Shown here one piece after another: positions 51,548-62,551 of a stretch of DNA of 64,000 nt. Where the stretch lies: positions 62,001 through 126,000 of the forward strand of contig OX637339.1 in the NCBI GenBank assembly GCA_951799405.1, written 5' to 3'. This DNA comes from Agapetus fuscipes. Lineage: Eukaryota; Arthropoda; Insecta; Trichoptera; Glossosomatidae. The position numbers and the translations under genes are program-made. How positions within the stretch are numbered: position 1 is the first letter of the stretch; every line of letters begins with the position of its first letter. Under the pieces are notes generated by a model. That model saw only the letters and a list, made by a program, of their open reading frames with translations. It was not told where the DNA came from and ran no database searches.

Positions 51548-51699
51548 ATACGTCCTCGCTGACAGATTATCTAACATTTTGAGTATTTTCCGAGCTTTGA
51601 TGCGGTATATTCACTAAGTATTAAGCCCTCTCTACTCGCCTCTGAAAGCTCTCGCATTGATTGATAGCTTAATCTGGTTGTGCGGAAAGCTCAGCTGGT

Positions 51700-52497
51700 A
51701 GAATACTAACTGCCTGACTGACTCACAAATTGCTGTGCAGACTGACTACTTGACTAGCTCACGGACTGAATGGCTGACAGATTGACTCTCAAACAGCTTG
51801 CTTCACAAACTGACTCAAAAACTGACTGACTCACGGACTGGCTTACAGACTGACTTCTTGAATGACTGACTCACGGACTGAATGACTGATAGATTGACTC
51901 TCAAACTGCCTGCCTCACAGACTGACTTCATGGCTGACTCACGTACTGAATTACAGACTGACTTCTTGAATGACTGACTCACGGACTGAATGATTAACAT
52001 ATTGACTCTCAAACTGCCTGCATCACAGACTGACTCCGTGACTGACTATGAGACTGACTCATAGATGGACTTGCAGACTGACTTAAAAACTGACTGACTC
52101 ACGGACTGACTTACAGACTGACTTCTTGAATGACTGACTCATGGACAGAATGGCTGACAGATTGACTCTTAAACTGCCTGCCTCACAGGTTGACTCCGTG
52201 ACAGACTCAAAGACCGACTGACTCTCAGACTGACTCCTTGACTGACTCTCAGACTGACTCTCAGACTGACTCCTTGACTGACTCTCAGACTGACTTACAG
52301 ACTGACTTGCAGACTGACTCCTTAACTGTCTCTCAGACTGACTCACAGAGTGACTCACCGACTGACTTACAGACTCACTCCCTGACATATTCACAGACTC
52401 CTTCCTTGATTGACTTACTCACTGACTGACTCGCAGACTGACTCCTTGAATGACTGACCCACGGACTGACTCACATAATGACTCACAGACTAACCTT
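51700..52497. repeat. GACTGACTCACA-type minisatellite
   Basis: About 800 bp of 4-bp-based (GACT) and 12-bp higher-order units: GACTGACTCACGGACTGA, CTTACAGACTGACTTCTTGA. Longer units of about 110 bp recur three times (AACTGCCTGCCTCACAG). The frames rich in Ser-Gln or Thr-Asp in it are artefacts of the repeat. A SINE-A head trace (GCTCAGCTGGTAGAATA) sits just before it. Confidence 0.9.
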
Positions 52498-52554
52498 TCA
52501 GAGCAGAAACGACCTGTGATCAAAGCCTGCAATAAATTACTGAAAAGCTACCTC

Positions 52555-52640
52555 ATGAATATTAATATACTAGCAGTACCCGGCGTGTTTCACTACGCCA
52601 TTTGGGCATGTGGTATCAATTTTTTTCTACAGATAAAAGA
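52555..52640 (+). repeat. Possible start of a CCCGGC-type insect repeat
   Basis: TATACTAGCAGTACCCGGCG and GTTTCACTACGCC resemble the 5' end of a common insect repeat (TAGC..ACCCGGC.....GT). The CATA-rich ends at 54900-55079 would be its other end. Confidence 0.4.
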
Positions 52641-52834
52641 GGAAACAACAGGATCAAAAAAAAAAGTGTGCTAATCGGAATCAAGCTTCACACAATTTAT
52701 CTCTAGGTTAATCTTCACGTTTTCTAAAAAAAAAGGTCTAGGTACAACTGTTAAGCAGCAGAGCCAAGCATAGGAAAAATCGATTGCGGTGCTCCATTTA
52801 TATTTAAGATAAAAAAATCGGCTATGTAACGTCA

Positions 52835-53095
52835 CTCATCTAATCTATTCTAAGTTGCATGGATATAATTGTTACATTTGGAATTCACATTAAGTGCATG
52901 CCCACAAGCAGACACGTATAAGTTCACACTTGCACATTCTGCGTGTGAACCTACAACATAAAAACCCAAATCTCAAATGAACATACACCCTGCAACTCTT
53001 TGCTGACCTTCCCTGAAACAGGGGTGACATTGGCAGAGTGAACCATTTTCTATTTATAGTAAGTTGGTCAGATGCATATTGACCTATACAAGAAA
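52835..53095 (-). repeat. LINE 3'-tail repeat (T)
   Basis: TCTATTCTAAGTTGCATGG to the GACCTATACAAG side. Confidence 0.8.
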
Positions 53096-53844
53096 AGAAT
53101 ATAAACAATAAATTAAATTTTATAATCATACAATTAAAGAACTAATCTATAAAATTCACTATACTCTTTGAGCAAAGTGAAGAAATAAATGTATTCCACA
53201 CAATCAGGAATATTTTTCAATGTAACCGCACTGTGAAACGTATGCAGTTGGGGAAAATGCTTCATACAATATGATGCACTTAAGTGTTTTTTCAACTATC
53301 TCCATAAAAGTGTTTAATTTATGTTGAATTTTTGACTCCCTGTCCTGTCTTTATCCCGGCCAAGTGAATTCACATTTTTTCCCCACATTTAAAATGTGCT
53401 CTATCCATTATTTCAATATGTGAAAGTTTTAGGTAGTGCACACGGAACATTTTCTATTGACAACAAAATTGTAAGTCGCTCGGCCGGGTTAGGTAAAAGG
53501 CAAACATTTTGTTTATCTTGGCTGCTTTGGACCATTGTCACATAGAAGAAAGACGTTTAACCGCCGAGAAAAAAACGATCTTTAAATTTGTGGTGAGTAT
53601 ATAATTTTACAGAAATGCGTTTTTTGAAAAAACAACTATATTATGTATATTTTAATTAAAAGTGTGTTTCAATAAAAGGTTTTAATAATAATAATATATT
53701 TCAATATGGTCTTCTAGTTGTGACCTACGAACTTTCGTTTATCGTATTTTTTATAAGTGCGGGAAATAAAAGCTTTCTTACATTTTTAAAATTCAACTTG
53801 GAATACTTGAATAACATTTTTTAATTTGGAACTTTTGTCTAGGC
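53096..53844. other. Intronic sequence without recognised features
   Basis: Nothing recognised. Confidence 0.4.
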
Positions 53845-54397
53845 CAGGGGTCGGCAACATTTTGAGTCGGAAGAGCCAAAAATTACAATTTACAAATTTC
53901 AAAGTTTTTCCTTGACTTATAGGTTGGTATGAGGCTGACCACCCATACTGTAAAAAATGGTTCACTTTGCCAATGTCGCCCCTGTTTCAGGGAAGGTCGG
54001 CAAGAGTTGCAGGGCTTATGTTCATTTAAGATTGGGTTTTTATATTGTAGTTCCACATGCGGTATGTGTGAGCGCGAAATTATGCAAGTCTGCTTATGGG
54101 AATGCATTTGATGTGAATCTCAAATGATACATATCTTATTTTGGATTTGGATTTGTAAAGAGCCACAAATGTTTTTTTGCCAACAATAAATAGCTTCGAT
54201 GGGGCGGGGGGAGAGTGGAGAGTGAAAAGCGAGTACAAGTAGCGGAGAGATCGTTAATCGATTCACAACGATTTAGTTTTTTTCGATCAGAAGTATAATT
54301 CTGTGTTTTTTTATATTTGCGTATGAAGCTAAAGAGCCGTAACTTCACACCTAAAGAGCCGCATGTGGCTGGTGAGCCGCAGGTTGCTTACCCCTAA
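53845..54397. mobile_element. hAT-type MITE with a LINE tail inside
   Basis: CAGGGGTCGGCAACATTTTG at the left and CAGGTTGCTTACCCCTA at the right are the hAT-type inverted ends; the GAGCCAAAA / AAAGAGCCGCATGTGGCTGG subterminal words are also typical. A T-family LINE tail occupies 53905-54150. A clean 8-bp TSD was not found. Confidence 0.75.
53905..54150 (+). repeat. LINE 3'-tail repeat (T)
   Basis: CCTTGACTTATAGGTTGGTA to ATCTTATTTTGGATTTGGAT. Confidence 0.85.
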
Positions 54398-54431
54398 CCA
54401 AACCGATATCGATCCACCATATTTGTAAAAA

Positions 54432-54645
54432 GTCCGGTCTATAGCTTAGTTGGTAGAGTAACTGCATTCCATGCCGAGATCTCGAGTTAGAATCCCACTG
54501 AAGTTGTCAGAAATTATTTCTCGTTTCAGTGTTTATTTCTAACCCAAAATAAAATACCGGCAAGGCTTACTCAGCCTTCATAAGAAATGAGTGTCAAGCC
54601 ACTCAGGAGCTGAATAACATCCATTTCAAGTTGGCGTAAATTAAA
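54432..54645 (+). repeat. SINE-A, partial
   Basis: GTCCGGTCTATAGCTTAGTT head and body to TTCAAGTTGGCG; its 3' part is replaced by a T-tail remnant. Confidence 0.75.
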
Positions 54646-55703
54646 AGTTACTGGGTTGTTCATTTTAGATTTGGATTTTAAATTATGAGTAGGTACACAT
54701 GCAGCATTTGTAAGCGTGAACTTATATGTGTCTACTTGTGAGCATGCATTTTATATGAATCTTTAATATAAATGTATATTTGCAACTAAGATTATGTATT
54801 GTAGTTGAATATAATGGTCTTCTTCTATTGGGTGGTTTCAAAATTTACCAACCTCGTTGCTGAAATATTGAGAATTGAGAACCATTTTTTATTTGATCAC
54901 CATCAAACTTCACAGGATTCATTTTAAAAATATGTTACATGTTTCCTGAAAATTTCGTCAAAATCGGATGAGCGGTTTATGAGTATAGGGAACATACATA
55001 CATACATACATACATACATACATACATACATACATACATACATACACACATCCTTCTTTATAGATATAGATAGATAGATTGCATTCCATGCCGAGATCTC
55101 GAGTTAGAATCCCACCGAAGTTGTCAGAAATTATTTCCCGTTTCAGTGTTTATTTTAAACCCAAAATAAAATACCGGCAAGGCTTACTCAGCCTTCATAA
55201 GAAATGAGTGTCAAGCCACTCAGGAGCTGAATAACATCCATTTCAAGTTGGCGTAAAGTAAAAGTTACTGGGTTGTTCATTTTAAATTTGGATTTTAAAT
55301 TATGAGTGGGTACACATGCAGCATTTGTAAGCGTGAACTTACATGTGTCTACTTGTGAGCATGCATTTTATATGAATCTTTAATATAAATGTATATTTGC
55401 AACTAAGATTATGTATTGAAGTTGAATATAATGGTCTTCTTCTATTGGGTGGTTTCAAAATTTACCGACCTCGTTGCAGAAATATCGAGAATTGAGAAAC
55501 ACTGTTTATTTGATCACCATCAAACTTCACAGGATTCGTTCTAAGAATATGTTACATGTTTCCTGAAAATTTCGTCAAAATCGGATGAGCGGTTTATGAG
55601 TCTATAGGGGACATACATACATACATACATACATACATACATACATACATACATACATACATACATACACACATCCTTCTTTATAGATATAGATAGATGA
55701 ATG
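54463..55703 (+). repeat. 617-bp tandem duplication (54463-55079 and 55080-55703)
   Basis: Both units run from TGCATTCCATGCCGAGATCT through a SINE-A body, a T-tail remnant, a TTCGTCAAAATCGGATGAGC block and a CATA microsatellite to ATAGATATAGATAGAT. They differ at several per cent of sites and in CATA number. Confidence 0.9.
54989..55047 (+). repeat. (CATA)n microsatellite
   Basis: About 14 units; the second array is at 55612-55672 in the duplicate. Confidence 0.9.
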
Positions 55704-56080
55704 TAACATATACCTACAATGTACGCACGTCTACGCCGCCCTTTTTTCCTCAAAGAAGCTATTTCTTTAAGAGCACACCCTCTCTCATATTCATCGACCC
55801 CTTAAGCACGGGCACCATTTTTAATTTTAATAAATTTGTGAAGAGAAGGCATGTCACATAGCTATTTACAATTTTAATAATTACACTGTTAAATATATAT
55901 ATATACTCGGATATTAGGCGAACCGTTATAAAAGAACTTACATAATTTTTTTTCATAATTTATTAACAGTTCATCTTCAGTCGTCGTGAAGAAAGGGTGT
56001 CTCTTGAAGACTTTAGCTACGTTGCTAACGGAACGTTGAGCATAAAATGTAAAATCTTTTCAAACGGTTCATATAAATCA
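55704..56080. other. Intronic sequence without recognised features
   Basis: Nothing recognised. Confidence 0.4.
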
Positions 56081-56156
56081 GGGGTGCCCATATTTTTTCT
56101 CAAGGAGATCGACTTTGCAAAAATTTATGTATAGGAGATCGACCTAGCAAAAAATA
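56081..56156 (+). mobile_element. hAT-like MITE end, truncated by a SINE
   Basis: CAGGGGTGCCCATATTTTTT followed by two GGAGATCGAC words, the start of a hAT-type MITE. The other end is not visible. Confidence 0.5.
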
Positions 56157-56618
56157 AAACGCAACTAAGCTACACATATGGTGTAACTTTTTGCCTGCGT
56201 TATTCCCGAAAAGGTCGCATGTGGCGATTCGGGACCTATTTATTTTTACAGGTAAGGGAGCCGGCCTCACACCAACCACTTTCATGTGAAGTGGGGGTTT
56301 CCCAGCTCCCGGGGGGCTAGTTCTCATTTCTTGTCAAGGCTGAGTAAGCCTTGAGATCGAACCCTTGCTCTTGGCATGAAATGCAAGCATTCTACCGATT
56401 GAGCTATCGACCTTTTTTATGAGCTTGGTCGTCGTCGCTACAATTCTCTAGCAAGATCCAGTTGCTGTAAGGCTGGATGGACCTTTGGTGACCGGTCATT
56501 GGTAAAGGTTTATGAAATTTTCAACTCAGCGAGGATCAAATTTGAAAATATAAATGGTATATATTTTGTGCTCCGTCGGGATTCGAACACTGCCACCTTC
56601 CATTCAGAGTCCGAAGTG
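56157..56618 (-). repeat. Composite SINE B-A
   Basis: SINE-A at 56157-56415 and SINE-B at 56416-56618 (GAGCTTGGTCGTCGTCGCTA, TCGGGATTCGAACACTG). Confidence 0.8.
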
Positions 56619-56917
56619 AAGCAACAATGAAAATTTAGAAAACATTTCATCGTTTTCAGCTTTTTGCAGTTTACAGCTTAAAAAAGTGTTTACGCAATAA
56701 AGACGATCAGATGAAGGTAATATCATCCACCTTTATAAGAGACAATTCAGCCGAAATTTTAAGACATCATTAATGTGGAGAGCGGAATAAAATGTTCGCT
56801 AATAGACCATTAAAGCCGTGATTAAACAGACTCTGAATACTCTGAGGGGTTAACCCTAAACTGGTACACCAAATATCGCCAACTTTAAGGTAAAACTGAA
56901 TAAGCGCTGATTTACTA

Positions 56918-57592
56918 ATCTAATCTAATCTAATCTAAGCTGCAAGGATATATACCATTTAAGATTTACATCAAATGCATTCCCACAAGCAGACATGTAT
57001 AATTTCGCGCTAACACATGCCGCATGTGGACCTACATTATAAGAACCCATCTCAAATGAACATAAGCCCTGCAACTCTTGCCGTCCTTCCCTGAAACAGG
57101 GGTGACATTGGCAAAGTGAACCAATTTTTTTCACAGTATGGGTGGTCAGCCGCATAACAACCTATAAGTCAAGGAACATACATGACAAATTACATTTTTA
57201 AAATCAATAAAATAACAATATAATTATACATTGACATAAAAAACTAAATCACAAAACCAATTTTACTTTAACAAACCCCAGCCGCCAACATCACAGATCA
57301 ACCGCCATTTCTTTCTATCCTTACATACTTCTTTCATTTCCTCCAGAGTCATAACCTTCTTCATACAAGCTCTTCTTTTATTATGACTCTGGATATTCCA
57401 TTCATTCGCAATTTCGGATATTTGGTCCATCCATACCATTCTCGGTCTTCCTCTACCACGACATCCATCTATTCTACCAACATATACTTTCTTCGTCAGT
57501 CTTTCCTCATTCATTCTCTCCATATGCCCAAACCATCTTAACAAACTTCTTTTAATCTTCACTTTCACACTTTCTCTTGCACCACATTCACT
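56918..57592 (-). pseudogene. LINE: end of ORF2 with complete 3' UTR (defines the T repeat)
   Basis: An open minus-strand frame 57568-57263 reads SLLRWFGHMERMNEERLTKK, GRGRPRMVWMDQISEIANEW and DRKKWRLICDVGGWG, the C-terminus of an RTE/Jockey-like ORF2. Its stop is followed by 340 bp of 3' UTR that contains the whole T repeat and ends in (GATTA)n. This copy ties the 20 or so T repeats to one LINE. 5'-truncated at 57592. Confidence 0.85.
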
Positions 57593-58469
57593 GATTTGAG
57601 AAATCGTGGATTAAACATTTTATTTGGTTAATAGACGAATGGACCGGGGGAAACGCTTGTTATATGAATCATAAATGTAAAATATCTGCGCAACTTAGAT
57701 TATAGACATTTTCGTTGATTCCTTAAACCGAAACGGTCTTTACCAGATTTGAGAACCAGCCCCCTCGGTAGCTGGAAGACCCCTTAAAGCTATCATCAAG
57801 AAATCTGACTAGATTAAAACCAGCGTTGTTTATCTTTAAAACAAACCAGTCAAAGCCAAAGTCTTATCCACTCTCATAGCACCGACGACGTCATAACTTA
57901 AAAGGTAAAATAAATTTCAAAGCGTAGTTAACTTACTTACAAACCATGTTTTTTTTTCAAATACAAAGGCAAAAGAAAACTCACTTTATTCTTGTTTTTT
58001 TTTGCTTTTATAAAGAGCTCGTCTTTCTAGGGTTAAGCAGAAAATCTCGTTGCTTTAGCGGCCGTTACGGTGTTTCGTTATAATAAGCAACGACTCGTTA
58101 TAACGATACCAAGTTAAAAAAATGCGTTTAAACGCAGCAATAACGTTTTCACAATTAAGTTATGTAAACTAAAACGCTCTCTAGAGACTGCTTATTTGCG
58201 TCCATACACTTTTTGTAAGCTTGAAGCACTGTAAGGGAAGGAGTTTTGTTGTTAGCGGATCACAAGAATCAAACGAGAACTTTTCTTTGTGTTCTTTCAG
58301 CCGTTATATTTCCCTTACAAAGGAAATGCAAGCTCTTCTGTTTGCTTAATTTATAACAAGAGGTTTATTTGAAAAGAAATGTAAGGTTTATTTAACGTAA
58401 GGTTACTGTAACTCTAACTCTGTCGTCTATTTCACTGTAACTGTAACTCCGTCGCCATTCCGCTAGGGG
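57593..58469. other. Intronic sequence; hAT-derived flank then nothing recognised
   Basis: 57590-57640 matches the CACTGATTTGAGAAATCG segment of the hAT-like element. The rest is unassigned, with a short SINE-A trace (GAGAACCAGCCCCCTCGG) at 57751. Confidence 0.45.
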
Positions 58470-58877
58470 TGGCCAGAGCCTCTGCAGAGCTGCCTCCATT
58501 TTTTTCTATCCTTACATACCTCTTTCAATTCATTCATATCCATCCACTTTTTTCATGCATTTTCTTCTTTTACGCTCACTTTGTATATCCCATTCTTTCA
58601 CAATTTCCTCAATCTGATCACTTCATACTTTCCTCGGTCGTCCCTTCCCTCTTTTTCCTTTCACACTTTCTTTACATACATACTTTGTCAGTCTATCATC
58701 ATTCATTCTTTCCACATGCCCAAACCATCTCATCACATTCTTTTGTGCCTTAACTTTCACATCCTCTTTCAAATTACGTTCTTTTTTTATCCATTCATTC
58801 CTAACTCTATCCCTCAGAGTTTTTCCTGTCATGCTTTTCAAATGCTTCACTGATTTGAGAAATCGTGGATATAACAT
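58470..58877 (-). pseudogene. LINE ORF2 C-terminal fragment, another subfamily
   Basis: The minus strand reads SMTGKTLRDRVRNEWIKKE, NVMRWFGHVERMNDDRLTK and GKRGKGRPRKV, then loses frame. Ends at the right on the CACTGATTTGAGAAATCG flank. Confidence 0.8.
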
Positions 58878-59060
58878 TTTATTGGGTGTAGCTTATCATA
58901 GTAAGTGAACTAATTATATAGAAGTCCCATAAATAACTTCTAATCTACAGGATTTTATAACTTTTCTAGTGTTTCCTTCGTAGAAAATAGGAAGAAGGTG
59001 CGTTTGTCTGAGAAACCACTTTTGGCTTATTCAATTTTACTTTTAAGGTATCGATATGTA
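58846..59060. repeat. hAT-like element fragment, second copy
   Basis: CACTGATTTGAGAAATCGTG, CATAGTAAGTGAACTAATTA and TCTGAGAAACCAC match 35900-35970 and 36285-36350. Confidence 0.65.
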
Positions 59061-59252
59061 AGCGTGCACTTTCACGTGTCTGCCTGTGTGCGTGCATCAA
59101 ATATCAATATGCCGTTGCAACGTAGATTATAGATTATAGATTATACGGCACAGTTTTAAAATAATGACCCCAGAACCACGTGTTCACGTATTGCAGAGCC
59201 GATAAGAAGAGTTAATACAGTAAGTGTTTGTAGGCTTTCATGGCCGGCTTCA

Positions 59253-59586
59253 GATGATGATAATAAGGATGTAGAATCCATTTTTCCGGGCTTGTAGACC
59301 GTGGTCCAATATTTCTTCTGTAGGCTGTTTTTTTCTTTTTAGAAGGCTGCTACGTTTCGTCAGTGAACATGTGACTGACTTCTTCAAGGTTTTGTACTTG
59401 AAACGTTTTAAAAACGTTAAAACGTACGTAAACAAGTTTTAAGTACGAGCCTTGAAGAAGTCAGTCACATGTTCACTGACGAAACGTAGCAGCCTTCTAA
59501 AAAGATAAAAACAGCCTACAGAAGAAATATTGAACCATGGTCTACAAGCCCGGAAAAATGGATTCTACATCCTTATTATCATCATC
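59253..59586. repeat. Long foldback: about 150-bp inverted arms
   Basis: GATGATGATAATAAGGATGT at the left is matched by the reverse complement at the right end; the arms continue through GGCTTGTAGACC, CTTCTGTAGGCTG and GCTACGTTTCGTCAGTGAAC with only a few mismatches. About 30 bp in the middle is unpaired. No ORF of note. Confidence 0.9.
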
Positions 59587-59734
59587 AGTTAACACAGTGT
59601 TTGGAGAGTGTGCATTTTCAGTTTAGTACTCTGCCTTGGAACCATCTGCCACACCATGCGAGAGAGCTAGAGGACCATGGAAAGTTCCGAAATGCACGGA
59701 AAACAAGCGAATTTCTGGCATTACATGCCAGAAA

Positions 59735-59985
59735 TTCCTTGACTTATAGGTAGGTATGAGGCTGACCACCCATACTGTAAAAAATGGTTCACTTTGCCAA
59801 TGTCACCCCTGTTTCAGGGAATGTCGGCAAGAGTTACAGGGCTTATGTTCATTTGAGGTTTGGATTTTATTTGTAAGTACACAATCAGCATTTGTAAGCG
59901 CGAACTACACGTGTTGGTTTGTGGGCATACATCTGAGAGCTTTAAATGAATATATCCTTGCAACTTAGATTATAGATTATTTATA
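59735..59985 (+). repeat. LINE 3'-tail repeat (T)
   Basis: TTCCTTGACTTATAGGTAGG to the ATTATAGATTAT end; close to the copy at 27758. Confidence 0.85.
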
Positions 59986-60459
59986 GACACGCACAAGCGC
60001 CCTTGGAGTGACTAAATCACGAGTGACAAACTCATCATCAAAATCATGACGTTCTCTGATTACAAGAAGACTCTGTTGCTTACACCACTAGACTAGCAAC
60101 CTCAACTATCACAGATTATTCCAACTCGGTGTGAAATGACAAACTGATGAATTTACTTTCGTTACATTAGTTTGTGTATTCAGTCTCTGCCCTCTAACAC
60201 CACAATGCTGGTGTGGTCGCTGCTGGCGCGGCATGCCAGTGTCTGGAGAAGTCAAATTATTCATGAGATTGCGGTGAAAGTTCACTCGGTGTGTTCACAA
60301 AGCGACTGACAGATCTGATTATTCTAAAGGTAACATAAATCTTTGCACAGCAATCTACAATCTTTTAATATATGACCTTTTGGTATCAACACACCTTTGA
60401 CAGATTTTTTTTGAAGAACGTAATGCAGTTTCATCGATTTATTTCCACCATTCCATATT

Positions 60460-60680
60460 CCTTGACTAACAGGTTGGTATAAAGTTGACTAAACTTGGTT
60501 CATTTTTGGCAATTTTACTCGAAGGGCTATGTTCATGTTTTTTTCTTCTTTTATAAGTAGAATTTGTGCATGTATAAGCGCTAACTTATACGTATCTGCT
60601 TATAGGCGTGCATTTAATAGGCTTTTAAATTTAAATGTTAATACTTCTTTGCAACTAGGATTATGGATGTATGGACTACT
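60460..60680 (+). repeat. LINE 3'-tail repeat (T), old copy
   Basis: TTCCTTGACTAACAGGTTGG, AACTTATACGTATCTGCTTA and TTTGCAACTAGGATTATGG; many substitutions. Confidence 0.65.
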
Positions 60681-61475
60681 TATATCGTTTGTAGGGCAAT
60701 TTTTTCGGGCACGTTGGCCGTGGCAATGATGATAGCCTGAAATGGCTGACTATGATCGGTAACCTGGAGGGAAATAACGGTAGAGGGAGATCTTCCGGAC
60801 AATGAACTGATCAAGTGAAGACAGCAGCAGGCACCTCTGTGATTGGAGCGCTGTATGCAGCCAATTAAACACTAAAGAAAGAGTGATTGCTTCCACAAGG
60901 GCTACAGCCCCCAGCAATCAGAATTGAGACAAATAAGAAGAAAAGGAAGTCTTTTAGTTTGGCTGGTTCATCCTCCTGAAGCAGTCTGTCACTGGAGCTT
61001 AAAACAGAGAGCAGTATTGGCAGTTTCACGAAGTTGCTTGAATTTGTTTAATAGAAGCTTCAACTCACGGAAGCGCCCTTGGGGTGGCCAGTGCCACTAA
61101 ACGGCGTTATTAAAAATGTAAAAGCTTAAATTATATAATACTATCACAGATCTGTCTTGACACGTTGTGGACACACCAGGTATGGCGGTAAAGTTAATAA
61201 CACAAAGCTATCATTGCAGCGTCTCAGAAACAAATTATTTCTGCAATTCCAACTTGGAGAGTTCGCAGAGTATCGAGAGGAAGGGGCGAGCGCTCCACAG
61301 AGGCAAGGGTTGGGGGCGATGCATCTAACTGTGAAATTAACACCTTAAATTGAAAGTAAGACTTCTCCATGAGAAAATGTTGCAAATCAAATGAAAAGTT
61401 TCTTAATTAAAGGCGTTTTAAAAGTACCTACCACAGTGTTCAAACAGATAAAAAATAAACATACATTGGAAGATT
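60681..61475. other. Intronic sequence without recognised features
   Basis: Nothing recognised. Confidence 0.4.
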
Positions 61476-61663
61476 AGTGCTTGTTTTTCTCATACCCATC
61501 AAAGGTAATGCACATGAGCAATGTTTATATGTGTACCTACTGGACCAATGTGTCTTATAAAACCTGGAAATTTATTTGAAAAGTATTTAAAACAACTCTT
61601 ACATTATCGTATTTTTCGAAATGTCTTCATTGAATCAAATAGTAGATAAGCCAAACAAGCACT
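61476..61663. mobile_element. MITE (family M1), second copy
   Basis: AGTGCTTGTTTTTCTCATAC at the left, inverted CAAACAAGCACT at the right, 188 bp. Interior shared with 6723-6959. Confidence 0.65.
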
Positions 61664-61757
61664 CAGGGAACGATTTGTCAGATATGTTTGACTACAATCT
61701 ACTGAGTAACTATTTTTATGCAGCTTACACGGCGCCCTCATATCCGCTATACATTTA

Positions 61758-62010
61758 ATATATCTAAATCTAAGTTGCAAAGATATGCATCATTTGAGAT
61801 TCATATTAATTGCATTCCCACAAGCAGACACGCATAATTTCGCGCTCACACATGCCGCATGTGGACATACAATATTAAAACCCAATCTCAAATGAACATA
61901 AGCCCTGCAACTCTTGCCGACCTTCCCTGAAACAGGGGTGACATTGACAAAATGAACCATTTTTTACAGTATGGGTGGTCAGCTTCATACCAACCTATAA
62001 GTCAAGGGAG
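61758..62010 (-). repeat. LINE 3'-tail repeat (T)
   Basis: AATCTAAGTTGCAAAGATAT to CCAACCTATAAGTCAAGG. Confidence 0.85.
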
Positions 62011-62040
62011 CATAATATCATTGGGTAATAATCAATAACT

Positions 62041-62222
62041 TTGCTTCTTCTTCCTCTGACTTTCTCAGTGGCCTCCTCCAACCTTCTTCATGTTTGTCTA
62101 TCAGCTGTTGTGTCCAGCCATCCTCTGCCTGCAGTTCCCTTGATGTCGTCCAACCACCTTAGTTGGGGTCTTCCTACTCCCCGCTTGGGCGAGGGACGCT
62201 CTCTTATAATGTGTGTTTCCTG
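62041..62222 (-). pseudogene. LINE ORF2 fragment next to a host splice donor
   Basis: The minus strand reads SPKRGVGRPQLRWLDDIKGT and GWLDTTADRQT, the ORF2 C-terminus of a different LINE group. Its edge is only about 25 bp from the donor of the next host exon. Confidence 0.75.
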
Positions 62223-62248
62223 ATTGAAATATTTTTGCATAAACTTAC

Positions 62249-62450
62249 TCTGGCTCCTCCTCCAGCACCAGCTCCTCGAAGTCCAGGATGACGCGGTAGC
62301 CTGGAGGAGCAGAGACGCTGGTGTCGCAGCGGCAGCCGTCAGGGTAGGGCCGCGGGAAGGCGGGGCTGGTGAGGGTCTGTCTCTCAAGGCCGCGCCGCAG
62401 GACGATGCTGGTCTCGCAGGGTCCGGACAGCTCCACGGGGGAAGGCGGCT
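62249..62450 (-). CDS. Host gene exon: N-terminal half of CUB 1
   Basis: Acceptor TCCTTGCAG above 62450; donor CCAGA/GTAAGT below 62249. Translation: EPPSPVELSGPCETSIV, then RQTLTSPAFPRPYPDG (the CUB SPxFPxxYP turn), CRCDTSVSAPPGYRVILDF and EELVLEEEPE. It provides the first two CUB cysteines; the other two are in the next exon at 47667-47857. 202 nt; it starts with the last two bases of a codon and ends with the first two bases of a Glu codon. The gene continues to the right, beyond the window. Confidence 0.95.
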
Positions 62451-62551
62451 CTGCAAGGAGAAAACCAATAGTTGAGAAGATCCGCTCCGGCAAGGTTAAC
62501 TCAGCCTTCACAAGAAATGAAAGCTCGCCAATCTTCATAGAAACAGCACAG

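Larger units (their letters stand above)
2226..62450 (-). other. Spliced host gene model: CUB / C-type-lectin extracellular protein (internal exons)
   Basis: Six exons, read from high to low coordinate: 62450-62249, 47857-47667, 22622-21964, 4010-3716, 3161-2949, 2434-2226. Exon lengths are 202, 191, 659, 295, 213 and 209 nt. The split codons (2+1, 1+2, 0, 1+2, 1+2) agree at every junction, and each join falls inside a recognisable CUB or lectin motif, which is strong evidence for the order. The product is about 590 residues with no transmembrane segment or signal peptide in view, so first and last exons are outside. CUB and C-type lectin modules on one chain suggest a secreted or apical surface adhesion protein. 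Insect uninflatable-type proteins combine such modules, but I cannot assign orthology. Confidence 0.85.

Noticed and set aside
51815..52429. Ser-Gln and Thr-Asp repeat proteins on both strands
   Set aside because: They are only translations of the GACT minisatellite, open in several frames at once.
58469..58853. Phe/His-rich plus-strand frames
   Set aside because: Antisense of the LINE ORF2 fragment, which carries the recognisable motifs.
23000..62000. CRISPR-like array from the many spaced repeats
   Set aside because: Repeats are 150-500 bp, dispersed, in both orientations and belong to SINE/LINE families in a eukaryotic genome.
62088..62475. 126-residue minus-strand frame as a host exon
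   Set aside because: Mixes a LINE remnant with an out-of-frame reading of the CUB exon.
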